NCBI RefSeq assembly: GCF_022965805.1
Contig: NC_133108.1
Span: 25,139,545-25,203,544, forward strand
Origin: Primulina eburnea
Taxonomy: Eukaryota; Streptophyta; Magnoliopsida; Lamiales; Gesneriaceae
Direction: 5' to 3'
DNA: 64,000 nucleotides
Both the position numbers and the translations under genes were made by a program. Positions 45,044-56,626 of the stretch are shown piece by piece. Below the pieces are notes generated by a model. The model made no database searches, was not told where the DNA came from, and saw nothing but the letters and a program-made list of their open reading frames with translations. The number at the start of each line of letters is the position of its first letter. The first letter of the stretch is position 1.

Positions 45044-45919
45044 CCGGTTGTTTACAAATATTGCATCTACCAAGCACTCCTTGGCATTTCTCTGTGGAAT
45101 GCCTCCCTCCACAATTTTTGCAATATACTCCTGTATAACTCGGGCTGGAACCACTGGAACTAGAGGAACCACTTCCTAATTTCTTGAACGGGTTCTCTTG
45201 AGCTTTCAGTGGTTCTTTCTTTTATCATTGCTGCTGCCAACCTCAACTCTAGAAGGCAGTTGCTGTGGATTTGATGTTGGAAGATCATACGAGACTCCCT
45301 GTTGTCCTATCAGAACCGTTTCTGCTCTTTTGGCCCTGTTCAAGGTATCAGCAAAACTACTCGATTGCTTCACATTCACCAATGTACGTATTTCTGGATT
45401 TAATCCCTGAAGGAACTGACTAGATATAGCATGATCAGTTCTAGCTATAAGAGGGGCAAAACGTAACAAGGTGAAGAACTGTGCTAAGTATTCATCAATA
45501 CTCATCTGACCCTGTTGTAGGTTCGCAAATTCTGCACTTCTGTCCTCCCTATATGACACGGGGAAGGATCTTTGGTAGAACTCAACCTTAAAAATCTTCC
45601 ATGAAATCACTGAACGACTCTGCTCTAAAGCTCCTTTGGTGAGTAACCACCATCTTCTGGCACCTTCGTGCAACTGGTTCTCAATAAGCCTAATTCTACA
45701 CTCATCTGTGAAATCTAGGAATTCAAATAACATTTCTATTTCTTCAAGCCACTTTTCACAATCTGCTGACGTCTCATTTCCCTTCAGAACCGGCGGCTGA
45801 AACGACTGGAACCTCTGTAGTGTTTCCATCTGAATTTCTGACACGTCTATCCGAGGTTCTGACCTACCTGTCTGATCATATGAAGTACTGCCTCTTTCTG
45901 GAATTCTCCGAGGCGGTAT
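45044..45919 (-). pseudogene. gag: Gypsy-2 gag, start codon lost and frameshifted
   Basis: It is homologous to gypsy-1 gag. The expected start codon is ATA at 45917-45919 before PPRRIPERGSTS, a change from ATG. The gag domain is open at 45206-45844 (LEEIEMLFEFLDF, RRWWLLTKGALEQ, FYQRSFPVSYRE). A frame change near 45200 is needed to reach the zinc knuckles, CKNCGGRHSTEKC and CNICKQPGHFARVC, at about 45040-45140, which keep all ligands. Gag is therefore not expressible as it stands. Confidence 0.85.
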
Positions 45920-46261
45920 ATCTGAATATCAAACAAATCAATACACAATCTGTATAATCTATCTCAGCCCTCCTCTGATCATATACCTCTGATTCAGACT
46001 CGGTTCTGATTCAGGCTTATTAATTTCATGCTGCAATCAACTCAGATAACAAGCAACATATAATAGGAAAAGCAATAAATCATGCTAGCACACATCATAC
46101 AAGTCAACATTGACATAAATCTCATGCTAGCAATCACATGCAAGGAAGAAAATTCAATCTACCCCGCTCATTCTCTTCTATCTCAATCTAACTCAGTCTA
46201 AAGGATCTATCAATTCTGACTATCTCAATCTAAAGGAACTATCAGCTCTGATACCACCTAT
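45920..46261 (-). mobile_element. Gypsy-2 leader with primer binding site
   Basis: About 340 bp between the LTR and gag. The primer site, minus-strand TGGTATCAGAGC, is at 46245-46256, five bases from the LTR edge at 46262. It is otherwise AT-rich and shows no other feature. Confidence 0.85.
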
Positions 46262-46818
46262 TGTGGGGACCCGGACGCTAATCATCTTCTTAATCACCGT
46301 TGGGATTTAATTATCAGTTCTGATAAACAGGGTCTAAAAATTTTTCTTTTTAAAATAAAGTGCGGAAGGTAATGGCATCTACATGATATACATATCTGTA
46401 TAAAACTACATTTCAGTATAAAGATAAAATAATGTACAACAGTCTTTTTAATTAATCTAAGGTTCAACTACTGCAGTTCAAGTAGTAAAATCCAATCTAC
46501 TGTAAGTCCGGAATCGCCACGCTAAACTCGTCTTCTCTCGTCATCTTCTCGACCCTGATCCAGCCCCACCTGTTGTCATGCACACATACAAAACACGACA
46601 ACAGCCGGATAACTCTGGTGAGAATAAATCTCAGTATAAAACATGGTAAACATGTATATAAACAAACTAATTCATTAAACATGCGATTATGTATAAACAT
46701 AATATCTTTCATAGTCTATGAAATTAAGCATGCAGCTCAAATCAGATAAAAAAGCATATAAACAATCTAAATCATAAAACATGCTAGCACAACTGAAAGC
46801 AATAACGATGGGTCCCAT
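46262..46818 (-). mobile_element. Gypsy-2 5' LTR, truncated
   Basis: It starts TGTGGGGACCCGG on the plus strand and matches the 3' LTR from 34819 on, including the acceptor-like CACCTGTTGTCATGC block (46568-46582). It stops after 557 bp at the gypsy-3 insertion. The remainder is not found to the right of gypsy-3 within the window. Confidence 0.87.
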
Positions 46819-47733
46819 TGTAGTGACCCGTTCCAGAGTCACCTACTAATCATAACTTAAGCATGCAAAATTAACATTTAAACTGAATCAGGTAATACAG
46901 CGGAAAAACAATAATACAACCCAATCGAATCTGTAAGTACAAAAATACTTAAACAACCAGATCGAACTAAAATCCAATAATAAATACCAACCACTACAGG
47001 TCAACCTCTGCTAGCTCTCTGTCCACTCCCTCCTGGACCGTCCAACCTGAGACCTGCCCCATCAAATAGGGTGCCCAAAACAGAGATAAACCGAGGACGT
47101 GAGCATAAAACGCTCAGCACCGAAAGCATGAGTATACAAGACTATGACATGCATGTATGCAAAAATGTACTGGATACCAGGATCTGGGTATAACGAAATA
47201 CTGCTCAGACAAATGACGTCAAGGTATGTAGCACTCTGCGCCGTCGCACCAGGAGGTGGCTCCCATACCAAAATAAACCTGTGGATATACCGGTGACCTG
47301 ACCACCGTCGGCCAACGGGGTCCAACCATCCACAACAAACGAGGGCTGAGCACCCTCTCAACAGGCTATCTCAAAGATAATCAGGCTCAACATGATTATG
47401 CAAATGCCGCATAATAAACCATGCATCATATGACAGATAATAATGCAACATATAAACATGCAACACATAGTAAAGCATACTCAATCCTGCTATCTCGGAT
47501 AGTACTTTCGTACCTCAAATCAGTAGATCCTAGCAATCAGCCCTAGACTCAAGTCTGTGTCCACAGTCAGCCCCACTGATGCCGCTAGCTCCCAACTAGA
47601 GCACAGCTCCGCTACAGAACCAGTAGTTCCTCGCTAGTGCCTAAACCTCGGGAAAAGACTAGAAATCTATCAGAAACGACTAAAACGCTCTGGAACACTC
47701 GGAATTGGCGAGGGAATAGTGAAGCCTCGCGCC

Positions 47734-47743
47734 TCTATTTATA
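47734..47743 (-). promoter_or_regulatory. TATA box of gypsy-3 LTR
   Basis: Minus-strand CTATAAATAG followed by AGGCGCGAGGC, a textbook plant TATA context, directly downstream of the palindrome cluster. The second copy is at 53650-53659. Confidence 0.75.
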
Positions 47744-47749
47744 GACAAT

Positions 47750-48032
47750 GATCGGACGATCCGATCCACTTCGGACGATCCGAACCACTTCGGACCTTCC
47801 GAACCCTGGCTACTTCGGACCTTCCGAACCCTACCGGACGATCCGAACTCTGCATGTCTTCCACGTGTCCAGACACCTGTCTTCGGACGATCCGAACCCT
47901 GATCGGACGATCCGAACTCTGCATGTCTTCCACGTGTCCAGACACCTGTCTTCGGACGATCCGAACCCTGATCGGTCCATCCGAACCCACTTCGGACGTT
48001 CCGAACCCAGTTCGGTCTTTCCGATCTCACCG
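47750..48032 (-). repeat. TCGGACGATCCGAA palindrome cluster with two G-boxes
   Basis: About eleven CGGA(C)..TCCGAA inverted repeats, some with altered centres (GGACCTTCCGAA, CGGTCCATCCGAA). A longer repeat of about 69 bp occurs twice and carries CACGTG at 47862-47867 and 47931-47936. The identical cluster in the other LTR is at 53666-53948. Confidence 0.9.
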
Positions 48033-48219
48033 ACACAAAATTAATCCAATATTTAACTCAAATTAGGCATCGGGATACTACATTCTCCCCCTCTAAAAAG
48101 GATTTCGTCCGCGAAATCGAGTCTGAAAAATGACAATCTGAACAACAATACATTCAACTTAAGAATGAAATACAACTGAAAATACAACTGAGATTACAAT
48201 CATAACTGAAGTACTACAA

Positions 48220-49335
48220 CTAGAACAACTCTGGATGCTCTGACCGCATGCGACTCTCTAGTTCCCAAGTAGCTTCTTCAGTACCTCGGCGCTGCCACTG
48301 CACTAAGACAAGAGGAATAGTCTTATTCCGCAGTACCTTATCCTTCCGGTCTAAGATCGAAACCGGTCTTTCCACAAAAGACAAATCCGGATTCAGCTGA
48401 ACTTCTGTCGGATGCAAAACATGAGACTCATCCGCTATGTATCGTCTCAACAAGGACACATGAAACACATTGTGAACACTAGACAGATACGGTGGCAAAG
48501 CTAATCTGTAGGCCAAATCTCCCACACATTCTAAGATCTCAAAAGGACCAATGAATCTCGGAGATAGCTTACCCTTGAGTCCAAATCTCAGAATCCTCCG
48601 AAAAGGTGATACCTTGAGAAACACTTTCTCGCCTGCATCAAAATGAAGAGGTCTGCGCTTGGTGTTCGCATAACTTGCTTGTCGATCCTGAGCAGTCTTA
48701 ATCCGCTGTTTGATCACAAGAACTTTGTCCATGGCCTGCTGAATCAATTCTGGACCCTCGACCTGTCGTTCTCCGACTTCCTCCCAGAACAAAGGAGTAC
48801 GACAACGTCGACCATACAATGCTTCAAACGGAGACATACCAATACTCCTATGAAAACTGTTGTTGTATGCAAACTCTATCAGTGGCAGATGATCATGCCA
48901 AGCTGGCCCGAAATCCATCACACAAGATCTCAACATATCCTCAAGAGTACGAATAGTCCTCTCTGACTGACCGTCAGTCTCTGGGTGATATGCAGTACTC
49001 AAACTCAAGGTAGTACCCAAAGCTTGCTGAAAGCTGCCCCAAAATCTAGAGGTAAATCGAGGATCTCTGTCACTAACGATACTCACGGGCACACCATGAA
49101 ACCGTACAATCTCCTGAATGTACAACCGTGCCATCCGATCGAAAGTGAAATCTCTGTTATACGGAAGAAAATGGGCAGACTTAGTAAGCCGATCCACTAC
49201 CACCCAGATAGCATCTCTATTTCTCACAGACATAGGCAAGTGAGTCACGAAGTCCATCGTGATATGCTCCCACTTCCACTCCGGAATAGGAAGATTCTGC
49301 AACAAACCTCCAGGTCGTCGATACTCAGCCTTTAC
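48220..49335 (-). CDS. pol: Gypsy-3 integrase core and chromodomain-like tail
   Basis: The same frame as the gag-pol frame upstream, separated from it only by the stop at 49336-49338. The 361-residue part counted from 49305 has the catalytic triad at D18 (ITMDF), D79 (SDRD) and E115 (DGQSER), with exactly 35 residues between the second and third. The GPF-type C-terminal block (KGKLSPRFIGPFEIL) follows. A tail ending WQRRGTEEATWELESR resembles the chromodomain of Tekay/Del chromoviruses, which is thought to direct insertion into heterochromatin. There is no ATG at the beginning, so it needs read-through or the ancestral sense codon. Confidence 0.9.
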   Translation of the reverse strand, partial: VKAEYRRPGGLLQNLPIPEWKWEHITMDFVTHLPMSVRNRDAIWVVVDRLTKSAHFLPYNRDFTFDRMARLYIQEIVRFHGVPVSIVSDRDPRFTSRFWGSFQQALGTTLSLSTAYHPETDGQSERTIRTLEDMLRSCVMDFGPAWHDHLPLIEFAYNNSFHRSIGMSPFEALYGRRCRTPLFWEEVGERQVEGPELIQQAMDKVLVIKQRIKTAQDRQASYANTKRRPLHFDAGEKVFLKVSPFRRILRFGLKGKLSPRFIGPFEILECVGDLAYRLALPPYLSSVHNVFHVSLLRRYIADESHVLHPTEVQLNPDLSFVERPVSILDRKDKVLRNKTIPLVLVQWQRRGTEEATWELESRMRSEHPELF

Positions 49336-49338
49336 TTA
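49336..49338 (-). other. In-frame stop dividing gypsy-3 pol
   Basis: TAA follows CLVCQ, and VKAEYRRPGGLLQ continues in the same frame. Related elements usually have a second Gln here, so CAA to TAA is the simplest cause. The same stop occurs in the second copy at 55250-55252. Confidence 0.85.
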
Positions 49339-52300
49339 CTGACAGACTAGGCACTTGGAGACATACTGATAAACATCACGCTTCATACCTTTCCACCAAA
49401 ATCGAGTCCTCAAATCCTTATACATCTTGTTGCTCCCCGGATGAACACTCAACTTGCTACGATGAGCCTGGGACAAAATCTCCTCCCTCAAAGTGTCATC
49501 TTCCGGTACAACAACACGACCAGATAAGCACAAAAGACCCTCGGACTGATAGTGGAATCCAGAAGTATTATCTCCATCAGCCAACCGAGCTAATTTCTGA
49601 ACCTTAGAATCAGACATCTGAGCATCTCTAATCCGAGAATACAAAACTGGTTCAGACAAAATAGTAGCTACACGGATACTCTCTGCTCCCTTCCGATGCT
49701 TACAATTGAATCCCATCGAGCAGAAATCCTGAATAATCCCAGATACAGCACCAGTCTGAAGAGCAGACAATCTCACCTTGCGACTAAGAGCATCGGCCGT
49801 GAGATTCGCAGATCCTGGATGATACTTGATTTCACAATCATAATCCTTGAGTAGATCCATCCAACGACGCTGACGCATGTTCAACTCAGCCTGAGTGAAC
49901 AGATACTTCAAACTCTTATGATCAGTGAAAATCTCAAATCGCTCACCATACAGATAATGGCGCCAGATTTTCAAAGCAAAAACGATCGCTGCTAATTCCA
50001 GATCATGAACAGGATAATTTTCCTCATGAGGCTTCAACTGCCTCGACGCATAAGCAATCACATGCTCATTCTGCATCAGAACACACCCTAGTCCCTGCAA
50101 AGAAGCATCGGTGTAAACACTGAAACCACCAGATCCAGACGGTAAAGCCAAAACAGGCGCAGATGTCAAACGTCTGTGAAGTTCCAGAAAACTCTCTTCG
50201 CACTCTGATGTCCACTCAAATGAAACATCTTTCCGAGTGAGCTGAGTGAGTGGCTTAGCAATCTGAGAGAAGTTGACAATGAAACGACGATAATACCCAG
50301 CCAATCCCAGAAAACTGCGGATCTCGGCTACTGTCGTCGGACGTGACCAGTTCAATACCGCCTCCACCTTGCTCGGGTCAACTGAAACTCCCTGGCTAGA
50401 AATGACATGACCAAGGAATACAACCCTGTCAATCCAAAACTCGCATTTACTCAACTTCGCATAAAGCTGATTCTCGCGAAGTGTTTGTAAAATAATCCTC
50501 AAGTGTTGTAGGTGTTCTTGCTGATCATGCGAATAGATTAAGATATCATCTATAAACACCACAACAAACTTATCCAAGAAATCCCGAAATACTCGATTCA
50601 TCAGATCCATAAAAACTGCTGGTGCATTCGTCACCCCAAAAGGCATAACCAAAAACTCATAATGCCCATACCGGGTCCTGAATGCAGTCTTCGATATATC
50701 TCTCTGATGAACTCGAAGCTGATGATAACCAGACCTTAAATCAATCTTGGAATACACAGAGGTGCCTTGCAGTTGATCAAATAAATCATCAATCCGTGGC
50801 AACGGATACTTATTCTTGATCGTAGCACGATTCAACTGTCGATAATCTATGCAGAGCCGCATAGAACCATCCTTCTTTTTGACAAAAAGAACTGGTGCTC
50901 CCCACGGGGACACACTGGGTCGAATATACCCCTTGTCAAGAAGATCCTGCAACTGCTGTTTCAATTCTTGCATCTCCGATGGAGCTAAACGATAAGGAGC
51001 TCTAGAGATTGGTGCCGTGCCTGGCACTAAATCGATGCCGAAATCCACTTCCCGAACGGGAGGAAAACCAGGAATCTCGTCGGGAAAAACATCCGGAAAC
51101 TCGCGAACCACTGGAATGTCACTGATACCGACACTATCTGCGGACGAATCAATAGTATAGATAAGGTAGCCTTCCCCGCCCGACTCTAAAGCACGACAGG
51201 CTTTCAGAGCAGAAACCACAGGCATCGGGGGTCGCGCTCCCTCTCCATAGAAAAACCAACTGTCGCCCTCAATTGGACGAAACTGCACAAACTTCTGATA
51301 ACAGTCCACAGTAGCTCTAAACACAGTCAGCACATCTATTCCCAGAATGCAATCAAAATCCTCCATCGCAAGAATCATCAAATTAGCAGTTAAAATATTT
51401 CCCTCAAACTCTAGAGGACATCCCATAACTAGACGTCTAGCTAACACCGATTGACCCATCGGCGTGGAAACAGATACCACAACGTCTAAAGAAGTGAAAG
51501 GCAACGCATGACGCTTAGCAAATCTCGCAGATATGAATGAATGCGATGCACCAGTATCAATGAGAACGTAAGCAGGTAATCCACATAATAAAAACACACC
51601 TGCGATAACTCTCTCGTTCTCCTCAGCGGCCTGATCCTGGTTAAGAGCAAAGACTTGCCCTTGAGTACGCGGTCGGAGGTTCGAACCCTGAGTAGACTGT
51701 CCCTGCATTGGCCTCTGATGAACGGAAGCCTGAGAACCCGATCCTGATCCTCCGCCCGTCTGTGGACAATCTCTCTTCATGTGGCCCATCTCACCGCACC
51801 TGTAACAAGCACCCGCAACCTTGCGACAACGCTCCGTCGGATGATCCTTCCCGCAATGCTGACACGGGCCTTTCTTCCTCCCAAAATGATGAACTCCCCC
51901 AGATCCAGAGGAAGAAGAAGTAGATCCAGCCTTCTTAAATGTTTGGGCTCGGGGACCCAAAGAACTAGTAGGACGAGCAGACTGCATGGCTCGACCCCTC
52001 AGCAAACTGCCCTCAGCTTGGCGACAACGGTTCACAAGGCCCTCATACGATGTCGGATCATCGCAGACAACAACTCGATCATAAATCTCCTGATTGAGGC
52101 CCTGGAGAAAATGGTTATACTTGGCACTAGCATTGTCACTGACATGCGGTACATACGGAAGCAACTCAAAGAACTTCTGCTGATACTCATCAACAGACAA
52201 GCTTCCTTGCTTCAGATTGATCAACTCAATCGCTTTGGTCTGCAGAAGAGCTGGTGGAAAGTAAAGCAGCATGAAAGCGGCTCGGAAATCGGCCCAAAGA

Positions 52301-52647
52301 ACTCGACCCTGTCGCTGGACTATCGGTGCAGAGGTAGACCTCCACCACTTACGCGCACCACCCTCCAGCAAGAAATCAAGGGTATCCATCTGCTGCTCCG
52401 CCGAGCACTGAAAAGTCTTGAAACAGCTCTCCATCCTCTCAAGCCAGTTCTCCGCAACATCCGGAGTCTCACCGCCCGAAAGAGGTTTCGGCCCCATCTG
52501 CAAGAACCGATGCATGCTAAAACTCCGGGGCTCATCACGACGGTGATGACGGCGTTCTCGATGCTCTCGGCGACGCTCCCGATCGTCGCGGTCTCCCCAG
52601 CGTCCAACGCTGCCATGACTACTAGCATCATCGTCATAACCAGACAT
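49336..52647 (-). CDS. gag-pol: Gypsy-3 gag-protease-RT-RNase H-integrase N-terminus
   Basis: One open frame of 1,103 codons from ATG (MSGYDDD). Gag spans about 45-215 (KWW at 100-102). Two zinc knuckles follow at 262-274 ([13 protein letters not shown]) and 281-294 ([14 protein letters not shown]). The protease active site DTGAS is at 364-368. RT covers about 555-735, with IDYRQLN at 600-606 and the catalytic FIDD at 699-702. RNase H begins near 840 (YTDAS 845-849). The integrase HHCC zinc domain is at H1062, H1069, C1099 and C1102. The frame stops right after CLVCQ; the next codons continue the integrase. Apart from this stop every catalytic residue I checked is present. Confidence 0.95.
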   Translation of the reverse strand: MSGYDDDASSHGSVGRWGDRDDRERRREHRERRHHRRDEPRSFSMHRFLQMGPKPLSGGETPDVAENWLERMESCFKTFQCSAEQQMDTLDFLLEGGARKWWRSTSAPIVQRQGRVLWADFRAAFMLLYFPPALLQTKAIELINLKQGSLSVDEYQQKFFELLPYVPHVSDNASAKYNHFLQGLNQEIYDRVVVCDDPTSYEGLVNRCRQAEGSLLRGRAMQSARPTSSLGPRAQTFKKAGSTSSSSGSGGVHHFGRKKGPCQHCGKDHPTERCRKVAGACYRCGEMGHMKRDCPQTGGGSGSGSQASVHQRPMQGQSTQGSNLRPRTQGQVFALNQDQAAEENERVIAGVFLLCGLPAYVLIDTGASHSFISARFAKRHALPFTSLDVVVSVSTPMGQSVLARRLVMGCPLEFEGNILTANLMILAMEDFDCILGIDVLTVFRATVDCYQKFVQFRPIEGDSWFFYGEGARPPMPVVSALKACRALESGGEGYLIYTIDSSADSVGISDIPVVREFPDVFPDEIPGFPPVREVDFGIDLVPGTAPISRAPYRLAPSEMQELKQQLQDLLDKGYIRPSVSPWGAPVLFVKKKDGSMRLCIDYRQLNRATIKNKYPLPRIDDLFDQLQGTSVYSKIDLRSGYHQLRVHQRDISKTAFRTRYGHYEFLVMPFGVTNAPAVFMDLMNRVFRDFLDKFVVVFIDDILIYSHDQQEHLQHLRIILQTLRENQLYAKLSKCEFWIDRVVFLGHVISSQGVSVDPSKVEAVLNWSRPTTVAEIRSFLGLAGYYRRFIVNFSQIAKPLTQLTRKDVSFEWTSECEESFLELHRRLTSAPVLALPSGSGGFSVYTDASLQGLGCVLMQNEHVIAYASRQLKPHEENYPVHDLELAAIVFALKIWRHYLYGERFEIFTDHKSLKYLFTQAELNMRQRRWMDLLKDYDCEIKYHPGSANLTADALSRKVRLSALQTGAVSGIIQDFCSMGFNCKHRKGAESIRVATILSEPVLYSRIRDAQMSDSKVQKLARLADGDNTSGFHYQSEGLLCLSGRVVVPEDDTLREEILSQAHRSKLSVHPGSNKMYKDLRTRFWWKGMKRDVYQYVSKCLVCQ

Positions 52648-52714
52648 CTCTTAGCTACAAAAGTTACCAAAGATTAATCCCAAAAAGAACAGTTCTAAAT
52701 CCCAAAATCTTAAT

Positions 52715-52730
52715 GCATGCTCTGATACCA
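52715..52730 (-). other. Primer binding site of gypsy-3
   Basis: Minus-strand TGGTATCAGAGCATGC, four bases from the LTR edge at 52735. It lies 68 bp upstream of the gag ATG, so the leader is short. Confidence 0.9.
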
Positions 52731-52734
52731 TAAA

Positions 52735-53998
52735 TGTAGTGACCCGTTCCAGAGTCACCTACTAATCATAACTTAAGCATGCAAAATTAACATTTAAACT
52801 GAATCAGGTAATACAGCGGAAAAACAATAATACAACCCAATCGAATCTGTAAGTACAAAAATACTTAAACAACCAGATCGAACTAAAATCCAATAATAAA
52901 TACCAACCACTACAGGTCAACCTCTGCTAGCTCTCTGTCCACTCCCTCCTGGACCGTCCAACCTGAGACCTGCCCCATCAAATAGGGTGCCCAAAACAGA
53001 GATAAACCGAGGACGTGAGCATAAAACGCTCAGCACCGAAAGCATGAGTATACAAGACTATGACATGCATGTATGCAAAAATGTACTGGATACCAGGATC
53101 TGGGTATAACGAAATACTGCTCAGACAAATGACGTCAAGGTATGTAGCACTCTGCGCCGTCGCACCAGGAGGTGGCTCCCATACCAAAATAAACCTGTGG
53201 ATATACCGGTGACCTGACCACCGTCGGCCAACGGGGTCCAACCATCCACAACAAACGAGGGCTGAGCACCCTCTCAACAGGCTATCTCAAAGATAATCAG
53301 GCTCAACATGATTATGCAAATGCCGCATAATAAACCATGCATCATATGACAGATAATAATGCAACATATAAACATGCAACACATAGTAAAGCATACTCAA
53401 TCCTGCTATCTCGGATAGTACTTTCGTACCTCAAATCAGTAGATCCTAGCAATCAGCCCTAGACTCAAGTCTGTGTCCACAGTCAGCCCCACTGATGCCG
53501 CTAGCTCCCAACTAGAGCACAGCTCCGCTACAGAACCAGTAGTTCCTCGCTAGTGCCTAAACCTCGGGAAAAGACTAGAAATCTATCAGAAACGACTAAA
53601 ACGCTCTGGAACACTCGGAATTGGCGAGGGAATAGTGAAGCCTCGCGCCTCTATTTATAGACAATGATCGGACGATCCGATCCACTTCGGACGATCCGAA
53701 CCACTTCGGACCTTCCGAACCCTGGCTACTTCGGACCTTCCGAACCCTACCGGACGATCCGAACTCTGCATGTCTTCCACGTGTCCAGACACCTGTCTTC
53801 GGACGATCCGAACCCTGATCGGACGATCCGAACTCTGCATGTCTTCCACGTGTCCAGACACCTGTCTTCGGACGATCCGAACCCTGATCGGTCCATCCGA
53901 ACCCACTTCGGACGTTCCGAACCCAGTTCGGTCTTTCCGATCTCACCGACACAAAATTAATCCAATATTTAACTCAAATTAGGCATCGGGATACTACA
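52735..53998 (-). mobile_element. Gypsy-3 5' LTR, shared with a second truncated copy
   Basis: A 1,264-bp LTR that looks identical to 46819-48082 (offset 5,916 bp). It is followed not by flanking DNA but by a purine tract and a second internal region. It is therefore both the 5' LTR of the complete unit and the 3' LTR of the truncated one. TATA is at 53650-53659; the palindrome cluster is at 53666-53948. Confidence 0.93.
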
Positions 53999-54172
53999 TT
54001 CTCCCCCTCTAAAAAGGATTTCGTCCGCGAATCGAGTCTGAAAAATGACAATCTGAACAACAATACATTCAACTTAAGAATGAAATACAACTGAAAATAC
54101 AACTGAGATTACAATCATAACTGAAGTACTACAACTAGAACAACTCTGGATGCTCTGACCGCATGCGACTCT
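53999..54172 (-). mobile_element. Purine tract and 3' noncoding part of gypsy-3 second copy
   Basis: It matches 48083-48219 closely. One base is deleted (CGCGAATCGAG for CGCGAAATCGAG near 54029). It contains the purine tract TTCTCCCCCTCTA and no gene. Confidence 0.8.
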
Positions 54173-55249
54173 CTAGTCCCAAGTAGCTTCTTCAGTACCT
54201 CGGCGCTGCCACTGCACTAAGACAAGAGGAATAGTCTTATTCCGCAGTACCTTATCCTTCCGGTCTAAGATCGAAACCGGTCTTTCCACAAAAGACAAAT
54301 CCGGATTCAGCTGAACTTCTGTCGGATGCAAAACATGAGACTCATCCGCTATGTATCGTCTCAACAAGGACACATGAAACACATTGTGAACACTAGACAG
54401 ATACGGTGGCAAAGCTAATCTGTAGGCCAAATCTCCCACACATTCTAAGATCTCAAAAGGACCAATGAATCTCGGAGATAGCTTACCCTTGAGTCCAAAT
54501 CTCAGAATCCTCCGAAAAGGTGATACCTTGAGAAACACTTTCTCGCCTGCATCAAAATGAAGAGGTCTGCGCTTGGTGTTCGCATAACTTGCTTGTCGAT
54601 CCTGAGCAGTCTTAATCCGCTGTTTGATCACAAGAACTTTGTCCATGGCCTGCTGAATCAATTCTGGACCCTCGACCTGTCGTTCTCCGACTTCCTCCCA
54701 GAACAAAGGAGTACGACAACGTCGACCATACAATGCTTCAAACGGAGACATACCAATACTCCTATGAAAACTGTTGTTGTATGCAAACTCTATCAGTGGC
54801 AGATGATCATGCCAAGCTGGCCCGAAATCCATCACACAAGATCTCAACATATCCTCAAGAGTACGAATAGTCCTCTCTGACTGACCGTCAGTCTCTGGGT
54901 GATATGCAGTACTCAAACTCAAGGTAGTACCCAAAGCTTGCTGAAAGCTGCCCCAAAATCTAGAGGTAAATCGAGGATCTCTGTCACTAACGATACTCAC
55001 GGGCACACCATGAAACCGTACAATCTCCTGAATGTACAACCGTGCCATCCGATCGAAAGTGAAATCTCTGTTATACGGAAGAAAATGGGCAGACTTAGTA
55101 AGCCGATCCACTACCACCCAGATAGCATCTCTATTTCTCACAGACATAGGCAAGTGAGTCACGAAGTCCATCGTGATATGCTCCCACTTCCACTCCGGAA
55201 TAGGAAGATTCTGCAACAAACCTCCAGGTCGTCGATACTCAGCCTTTAC
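54173..55249 (-). pseudogene. pol: Second gypsy-3 integrase, tail frameshifted
   Basis: Nearly identical to 48220-49335, with the same D-D-35-E triad. A single-base deletion near 54176 (CTAGTCCCAAG for CTAGTTCCCAAG) changes the end to ATWD and a stop. The last 13 residues of the chromodomain-like tail are lost. It shares the upstream stop (55250-55252) with the first copy, so duplication or conversion came after that mutation. Confidence 0.9.
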
Positions 55250-55927
55250 TTACTGACAGACTAGGCACTTGGAGACATACTGATAAACATCACGCTTCAT
55301 ACCTTTCCACCAAAATCGAGTCCTCAAATCCTTATACATCTTGTTGCTCCCCGGATGAACACTCAACTTGCTACGATGAGCCTGGGACAAAATCTCCTCC
55401 CTCAAAGTGTCATCTTCCGGTACAACAACACGACCAGATAAGCACAAAAGACCCTCGGACTGATAGTGGAATCCAGAAGTATTATCTCCATCAGCCAACC
55501 GAGCTAATTTCTGAACCTTAGAATCAGACATCTGAGCATCTCTAATCCGAGAATACAAAACTGGTTCAGACAAAATAGTAGCTACACGGATACTCTCTGC
55601 TCCCTTCCGATGCTTACAATTGAATCCCATCGAGCAGAAATCCTGAATAATCCCAGATACAGCACCAGTCTGAAGAGCAGACAATCTCACCTTGCGACTA
55701 AGAGCATCGGCCGTGAGATTCGCAGATCCTGGATGATACTTGATTTCACAATCATAATCCTTGAGTAGATCCATCCAACGACGCTGACGCATGTTCAACT
55801 CAGCCTGAGTGAACAGATACTTCAAACTCTTATGATCAGTGAAAATCTCAAATCGCTCACCATACAGATAATGGCGCCAGATTTTCAAAGCAAAAACGAT
55901 CGCTGCTAATTCCAGATCATGAACAGG
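55250..55927 (-). pseudogene. pol: Second gypsy-3 RNase H/integrase fragment
   Basis: Matches the complete copy from the RNase H middle ([19 protein letters not shown]) to CLVCQ. It breaks off at 55927 (plus strand GATCATGAACAGGAT), where satellite array 2 starts. Gag, protease, RT and the 5' LTR of this second unit are missing. Confidence 0.9.
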
Positions 55928-56626
55928 ATGACAACTTCATCCTCAAAGTTCTAGTGACAACTTCAGTTTGTCCATCCGTTTGAGGATGACAAGTAGTAGA
56001 AAACAACAATTTTGTGCCAAGTTTAGCCCATAAAGTATTACAAAAGTAACTCAAGAATTTAAAATCGCGAGCAGAAACAATAGTCCTAGGCATGCCATGC
56101 AATCTTACGACTTCTCTAAAGAACAAATCCGCAATGTTTGAAGCATCATCGGTTTTATGACAAGCTATGAAATGTGTCATCTTAGAGAATCTATCCACAA
56201 CAACCAAAATAGAATCTCTCCCCTTCTTAATCCTAGGCAACCCCAAAATAAAGTCCATAGAAATGTCAATCCAAGTTCTTTTTAAGAATAGCACGCAAAA
56301 GTGTTCCCAAAGTTCTATTGACAACTTCAGTTTGTCCATCCGTTTGAGGATGACAAGTAGTAGAAAACAACAATTTTGTGCCTAGTTTAGCCCATAAAGT
56401 ATTCCAAAAGTAACTCAAGAATTTAACATCGCGACCAGAAACAATAGTCCTAGGCATGCCATGCAACCTAACGACTTCTCTAAAGAACATATCCGCAATG
56501 TTGTCAGCATCATCGGTTTTATGACAAGCTATAAAATGTGCATCTTAGAGAATCTATCCACAACAACAAAAATATAATCCCTCCCATTATTAGTCCTAGG
56601 CAACCCCAAAATAAAGTCCCTAGAAA

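Larger units (their letters stand above)
46819..48082 (-). mobile_element. Gypsy-3 3' LTR (1,264 bp)
   Basis: On the plus strand it runs from TGTAGTGACCCG to CGGGATACTACA, followed by the purine tract (TTCTCCCCCTCTA, 48083-48095). It looks identical to the other LTR at 52735-53998 and has the same length, which points to a very recent insertion or conversion. It contains the TATA box (47734-47743), a cluster of CGGACGATCCGAA palindromes and two CACGTG boxes. Confidence 0.93.

Noticed and set aside
46814..46818. Target duplication of gypsy-3 (CCCAT on the left)
   Set aside because: No matching right copy can be found because the right side runs into a second truncated copy and then the satellite.
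47680..48044. Arg/Ser-rich frames on both strands in the gypsy-3 LTR (also at 53596-53960)
   Set aside because: They are translations of the CGGACGATCCGAA palindromes and lie in the U3 region.
48220..52647. Endogenous pararetrovirus
   Set aside because: There are terminal repeats, an integrase and a chromodomain-like tail, and no movement or coat protein. This is a Ty3/gypsy chromovirus.
51781..52677. A 298-codon plus-strand frame
   Set aside because: It is antisense to the gypsy-3 gag region and is a shadow of that long frame.
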